From Bergeyella zoohelcum (GTDB lineage Bacteria; Bacteroidota; Bacteroidia; Flavobacteriales; Weeksellaceae), in the NCBI GenBank assembly GCA_030523905.1, contig JAUNHO010000071.1, positions 1 to 6,134 on the forward strand: a DNA stretch of 6,134 bases, given 5' to 3'. Shown here piece by piece: positions 5,629-6,134 of this stretch. Both the position numbers and the translations under genes were made by a program. The notes under the pieces are model-generated. The model had not been told where the DNA came from. It saw only the letters and a list, made by a program, of their open reading frames with translations, and did no database searches. Positions within the stretch are counted from its first letter, which is position 1. Every line of letters starts with the position of its first letter.

Positions 5629-5796
5629 ATGGAATGTAATAAATGTGGTAATCCTTGGGCAACTCGTAAATATTGTCCCAATTGTGGGGATAATGATCCT
5701 GTAGGTGATGGAGCTAAAGCGGGACAGCAGTTTTTGGGGTGTTTTATAATCTTAGTAATTGGATTCATTCTATTAAATTTGATAGCAGGAACCTAA
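5629..5796 (+). CDS. Small zinc-ribbon, single-pass membrane protein
   Basis: This 55-residue ORF reads MECNKCGNPW, then ATRKYCPNCG, giving a Cys3-x2-Cys6 / Cys16-x2-Cys19 zinc-ribbon knuckle pair. A short linker (DNDPVGDGAKAGQQ, residues 21-34) leads to one hydrophobic helix, FLGCFIILVIGFILLNLIAG (35-54). The expected topology is a small cytoplasmic zinc-ribbon head anchored in the inner membrane by a C-terminal helix. The start codon lies 17 nt after a complete promoter (5582-5612), which supports real expression. The zinc-ribbon plus transmembrane pattern occurs in many unrelated small bacterial proteins, so the function is unknown. It faces away from the XRE gene and precedes the 85-residue gene by 46 nt, possibly in one transcript. 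The four evenly placed cysteines make a chance ORF unlikely. Confidence 0.78.
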   Translation: MECNKCGNPWATRKYCPNCGDNDPVGDGAKAGQQFLGCFIILVIGFILLNLIAGT

Positions 5797-5805
5797 AAAC
5801 AGCCT

Positions 5806-5819
5806 AATTACTCTTAAAA
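5806..5819 (+). repeat. Second copy of the AATTAyTCTTAAAA motif
   Basis: AATTACTCTTAAAA here matches 5564-5577 at 13 of 14 positions. It lies 24-37 nt before the ATG of the 85-residue gene, a position suited to an operator or internal promoter region, although no TAnnTTTG box is seen in this gap. Confidence 0.4.
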
Positions 5820-5842
5820 TAGTTCAGTAAAATAAAAATAAT

Positions 5843-6100
5843 ATGAATATGGTAAATATAATATCACAATTAGCAAACACTCTGATAAGTCAAGGCAAAA
5901 ATATGCCTATTAGTCAGTTAGCAGATTATCTTAACCAAAACGGCTACCAAACCACTTATGGTACAAATTATCAAGGAGGTAGAGGAACATATAAATTGAT
6001 TAGTGAAGTTTATAAATCCTTAGAAAGGGACGGAAGACACGCTGATGCTGATAATGTAGCAAAAGCCTTTACTACGGATAATGGTGATTATGCATATTAA
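5843..6100 (+). CDS. Conserved-looking hypothetical protein, 85 residues
   Basis: I do not recognise a named family. The protein has an amphipathic N-terminal helix (MVNIISQLANTLISQG, residues 3-18), then MPISQLADYLNQNGY (21-35), which reads like the start of a small winged-helix or helix-turn-helix unit. A Gly/Tyr-rich turn follows (TTYGTNYQGGRGTYKL, 37-52), then a helical stretch EVYKSLERDGRHADADNVAKA (55-75), and it ends NGDYAY. There is no signal peptide, membrane segment or cysteine. The composition (no low-complexity tracts, regular helix periodicity) supports a real soluble protein. ATG at 5843 is taken as the start; ATG at 5849 is a possible alternative. It lies 46 nt after the zinc-ribbon gene with no separate promoter recognised, so co-transcription is likely. 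A DNA-binding or adaptor role is only a guess. Confidence 0.72.
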   Translation: MNMVNIISQLANTLISQGKNMPISQLADYLNQNGYQTTYGTNYQGGRGTYKLISEVYKSLERDGRHADADNVAKAFTTDNGDYAY

Positions 6101-6102
6101 AT

Positions 6103-6122
6103 AATACACCAACTTGGGTATT
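6103..6122 (+). other. Hairpin shortly after the 85-residue gene
   Basis: AATAC (6103-6107) pairs with GTATT (6118-6122), and CCA (6109-6111) with TGG (6115-6117), leaving a one-base bulge at 6108 and a 3-nt loop. That is an 8-bp stem starting 3 nt after the stop codon. No T-run follows before the window ends at 6134, so it is a possible but atypical transcription end. Confidence 0.35.
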
Positions 6123-6134
6123 GAAATCTAGTAT

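Noticed and set aside
5526..5768. Minus-strand open frame of 80 codons overlapping the zinc-ribbon gene
   Set aside because: It runs through two promoters and the regulator start, and is antisense to the CxxC/transmembrane gene; its composition (Ser/Leu/Pro/Asn-rich) looks like a shadow frame.
1..6134. tRNA, rRNA, CRISPR array, insertion sequence or riboswitch
   Set aside because: No cloverleaf-like segment, regularly spaced repeats, transposase motif or long structured leader was seen; the leaders here are only about 5-25 nt.

Overview
The window looks like chromosomal DNA of a Bacteroidota bacterium of class Flavobacteriia, most plausibly the Weeksellaceae (Riemerella/Chryseobacterium-like). 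The reasons are the AT-rich composition, the almost complete lack of Shine-Dalgarno sequences, repeated matches to the Bacteroidota promoter consensus (TTG - about 19 nt - TAnnTTTG), and a gene set typical of the group: a DUF3078 outer-membrane protein, a bacterial GH3-family protein and the 'ECPRDAMQG' form of HMG-CoA lyase. The species call is inference.

Layout. 1-287: AT-rich region with a short minus-strand ORF (43-165) that resembles the signal peptide and first residues of a TonB-dependent receptor, then stops. 288-1598: plus-strand pair, an LD-carboxypeptidase (peptidase S66) followed 3 nt later by a YraN/UPF0102 nuclease-like protein. 1604-3118: minus-strand GH3-family adenylate-forming protein, ending 5 nt from yraN. 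3199-4041: minus-strand HMG-CoA lyase family protein. 4182-5114: plus-strand DUF3078 protein with a signal peptide, ending at a strong hairpin terminator (5140-5170). 5174-5533: minus-strand XRE-type repressor-like protein. 5629-5796: a 55-residue zinc-ribbon plus single-membrane-helix protein. 5843-6100: an 85-residue protein that I do not recognise.

How the genes work together. The first four full-length genes look like housekeeping functions: murein recycling, a DNA-processing-type nuclease fold, acyl-adenylate chemistry, and leucine/ketone-body-type acyl-CoA cleavage. Each transcription unit has its own -7 box, and two start codons can be corrected from promoter position (288 for the carboxypeptidase, 3118 for GH3).

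The least ordinary part is 5174-6100. There a small XRE regulator diverges from a tiny zinc-ribbon membrane gene and an orphan gene, over two back-to-back promoters whose -33 elements touch. A repeated motif, AATTAyTCTTAAAA, lies in the regulator promoter (with an inverted copy between the -7 box and the start codon) and again just before the orphan gene. This could be a small self-regulated accessory module. Its function cannot be read from the sequence. I see no RNA genes, insertion sequences or CRISPR arrays.
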